From JBNJDW01 sp051745265 (GTDB lineage Bacteria; Pseudomonadota; Alphaproteobacteria; Micavibrionales; CSBR16-224), in contig JBNJDW010000116.1 of assembly GCA_051745265.1 (NCBI GenBank), forward strand, positions 1 through 6,091: a DNA stretch of 6,091 bases, in the 5' to 3' direction. A program made the position numbers and the translations under genes. The notes under the pieces are model-generated. The model worked only from the letters and a program-made list of their open reading frames with translations. It searched no databases and was not told the DNA's origin. Below, piece by piece: positions 4,746 to 6,091 of this stretch (its first letter is position 1; each line of letters opens with the position of its first letter).

Positions 4746-6091
4746 TTGGATTACGATATTGTCATCATCGGCGGCGGCCATAACGGCCTTGTCTGTGCCG
4801 GATATCTGGCCCGGACCGGCCTGCGTGTCAAGCTGGTCGAACAGCGTGACGTTATCGGCGGCGCGGCCGTTACCGAAGAATTTTTTGAAGGCTACCGCAA
4901 TTCAACCCTGTCTTATATTGTCAGCCTTCTCAGCCCGACGGTCATTGAGGATCTGGAACTTGAACGTTTCGGCCTGTCGCTGATCAAACGGGAATCCGGT
5001 ATGTTCAGCGTCCTGCCTGAAGGGCGCCATCTGGTCATCAGTCGGGATCAAAAGGCCACCCATGCCGAAATCAGCAAGTTTTCGACCAAGGATGCCGATG
5101 CCCATATCGAATTTGAACAGGAACTGGATGAAATGGCCGTGATTTTGCGGCGCTTTGCCGAAAACCGGCCACCGAATCTGGATGGCGGCTGGCCGGAACT
5201 CTGGCAGTTTATCAAAACCGGTAACATGCTCCGACAGCTCGATCTGGCCCAACAGGAAAAGCTGACCAACCTGATGACCATGTCACTGGGCGATTATCTG
5301 GATATGTGGTTCGAAAGCGATGAAGTCAAAGGCTATTATGCCGGCGATGGCATGATCGGTAATTTCGCCCATCCCTATGGCGCCGGTACGGCCTATAATC
5401 TTTTGCATCATGCTTTTGGCCGGATCAAAGGACAGATGGGCAGCTGGTGGCATGTCAAAGGCGGTATGGGCGGCATTACCCAGGCAATGCGGGAGTCAGC
5501 CGAGGCCTATGGCGCAGATATTGAAACCGGCGCCAGAACCAGTGAAGTCATCCTGAATGAGGACGGCGAAGCCTGCGGCATTAAACTGGAAGATGGCCGG
5601 CATATCAAAGCCGGGCGGGTCATTGCCAACTGCACACCGCATATCCTGTTTAATGAACTGCTGGAAACAGAGACCCTGCCGCCGGAATTTGCCCGGCGCA
5701 TGAAGCATTACAAATACGGGTCCGGCAGTTTCAGAATCAATGTCGCTTTGAAAAGCCTGCCCAAATTCCCTTCGCTTAAGGGGGTTGAACGGCCTGAAAA
5801 TTATCTGAAACGCTCGATTAATTTCTCGCCTTCTATCAGATATATGGAACGCGCCTATCATGATGCGCGCATTCGCGGCTTTGCGCGGGAGCCTTTTATC
5901 TCCATGAATATCCCCAGCCTGCTGGATGATTCACTGGCGCCACCGGGCCACCATGTCGCCAGCCTGTTCTGTCAGCATTTTAACAGGGATCTTCCAGATG
6001 ATCTCGACTGGGGCACGGTCAAGGATGAAGCCGTCGAAGCCGTATTTGATGTCATTGCCGGACATGACCCGGACTTTAAAAATTCGATTAT
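4746..6091 (+). CDS. FAD-dependent oxidoreductase, phytoene-dehydrogenase/PYROXD2 type (3' end outside window)
   Basis: A flavoprotein of the COG1233 class (carotenoid desaturase-like, PYROXD2 group); its substrate cannot be told from sequence. The first residues form the Rossmann dinucleotide fold: DYDIVIIGGGHNGLVCAGYL with GxGxxG at G9, G11, G14, ribose-binding E32, then the R34-D-V-I-G-G motif (G38, G39) and AAVTEEF. This is followed by YRNSTLSYIVSLLSP, very typical of the PYROXD2-like subgroup. A later segment, VKGGMGGITQAM (about 237-248), matches the conserved GGM..L..A region of the family, and GARTSEVI (from about 264) the strand before the second FAD contact region. The window covers 448 codons of a family usually 520-580 long, so the C-terminal FAD-contact motif is missing. 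No frameshift is seen. The start is TTG 4746. It stands alone behind the unfoldase terminator; no neighbour indicates the substrate. Confidence 0.9.
   Translation, partial: MDYDIVIIGGGHNGLVCAGYLARTGLRVKLVEQRDVIGGAAVTEEFFEGYRNSTLSYIVSLLSPTVIEDLELERFGLSLIKRESGMFSVLPEGRHLVISRDQKATHAEISKFSTKDADAHIEFEQELDEMAVILRRFAENRPPNLDGGWPELWQFIKTGNMLRQLDLAQQEKLTNLMTMSLGDYLDMWFESDEVKGYYAGDGMIGNFAHPYGAGTAYNLLHHAFGRIKGQMGSWWHVKGGMGGITQAMRESAEAYGADIETGARTSEVILNEDGEACGIKLEDGRHIKAGRVIANCTPHILFNELLETETLPPEFARRMKHYKYGSGSFRINVALKSLPKFPSLKGVERPENYLKRSINFSPSIRYMERAYHDARIRGFAREPFISMNIPSLLDDSLAPPGHHVASLFCQHFNRDLPDDLDWGTVKDEAVEAVFDVIAGHDPDFKNSI

Noticed and set aside
5496..5861. 121-codon open frame on the minus strand, and shorter ones nearby
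   Set aside because: They are antisense to the FAD oxidoreductase, whose plus-strand frame is continuous and has clear family motifs.

Overview
The window reads as ordinary chromosomal DNA of a Gram-negative bacterium, most likely an alphaproteobacterium of moderate GC content. The reasons are the protein styles (a XerD close to the Proteobacterial type, a PYROXD2-like FAD oxidoreductase) and the arrangement of a divergent aroK, a small membrane protein and xerD, an order I associate with alphaproteobacterial genomes. No taxonomic search was possible. There are no tRNA or rRNA genes, no insertion sequence and no CRISPR array.

Layout: (1) Bases 1-293, minus strand, hold the first 97 codons of shikimate kinase (aroK), which runs out of the left edge. 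(2) Bases 294-898, plus strand, start with a divergent promoter region, then a 53-residue single-pass membrane protein (497-658), then a 240-base spacer rich in inverted repeats that may fold as a structured RNA or leader. (3) Bases 899-1876 hold xerD, closed by a strong intrinsic terminator at 1904-1934. (4) Bases 1935-2111 hold a 58-codon open stretch with no ribosome site that resembles the C-terminal part of a beta-lactamase-family serine hydrolase, probably a gene remnant. (5) An AT-rich promoter region leads into a 799-residue Hsp100 AAA+ unfoldase (2223-4622), followed by a second strong terminator (4646-4676). (6) From 4746 to the right edge lies an incomplete FAD-dependent oxidoreductase of the phytoene-dehydrogenase/PYROXD2 type, with a TTG start.

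The genes do not form one pathway. They are separate transcription units divided by terminators: aroK (aromatic amino-acid precursor synthesis), small protein plus xerD (chromosome dimer resolution), the unfoldase (protein quality control), and the oxidoreductase. The most interesting object is the unfoldase. It has both ATPase modules and a ClpP-docking type VGF tripeptide like ClpA/ClpC, but its first ~105 residues are not recognisable as the usual Clp N-domain. They look like a beta-rich domain of unknown type joined by a ~55-residue low-complexity linker. Its pore loops also differ from the consensus. This suggests a Clp machine with a different substrate or adaptor specificity, which is an inference only.
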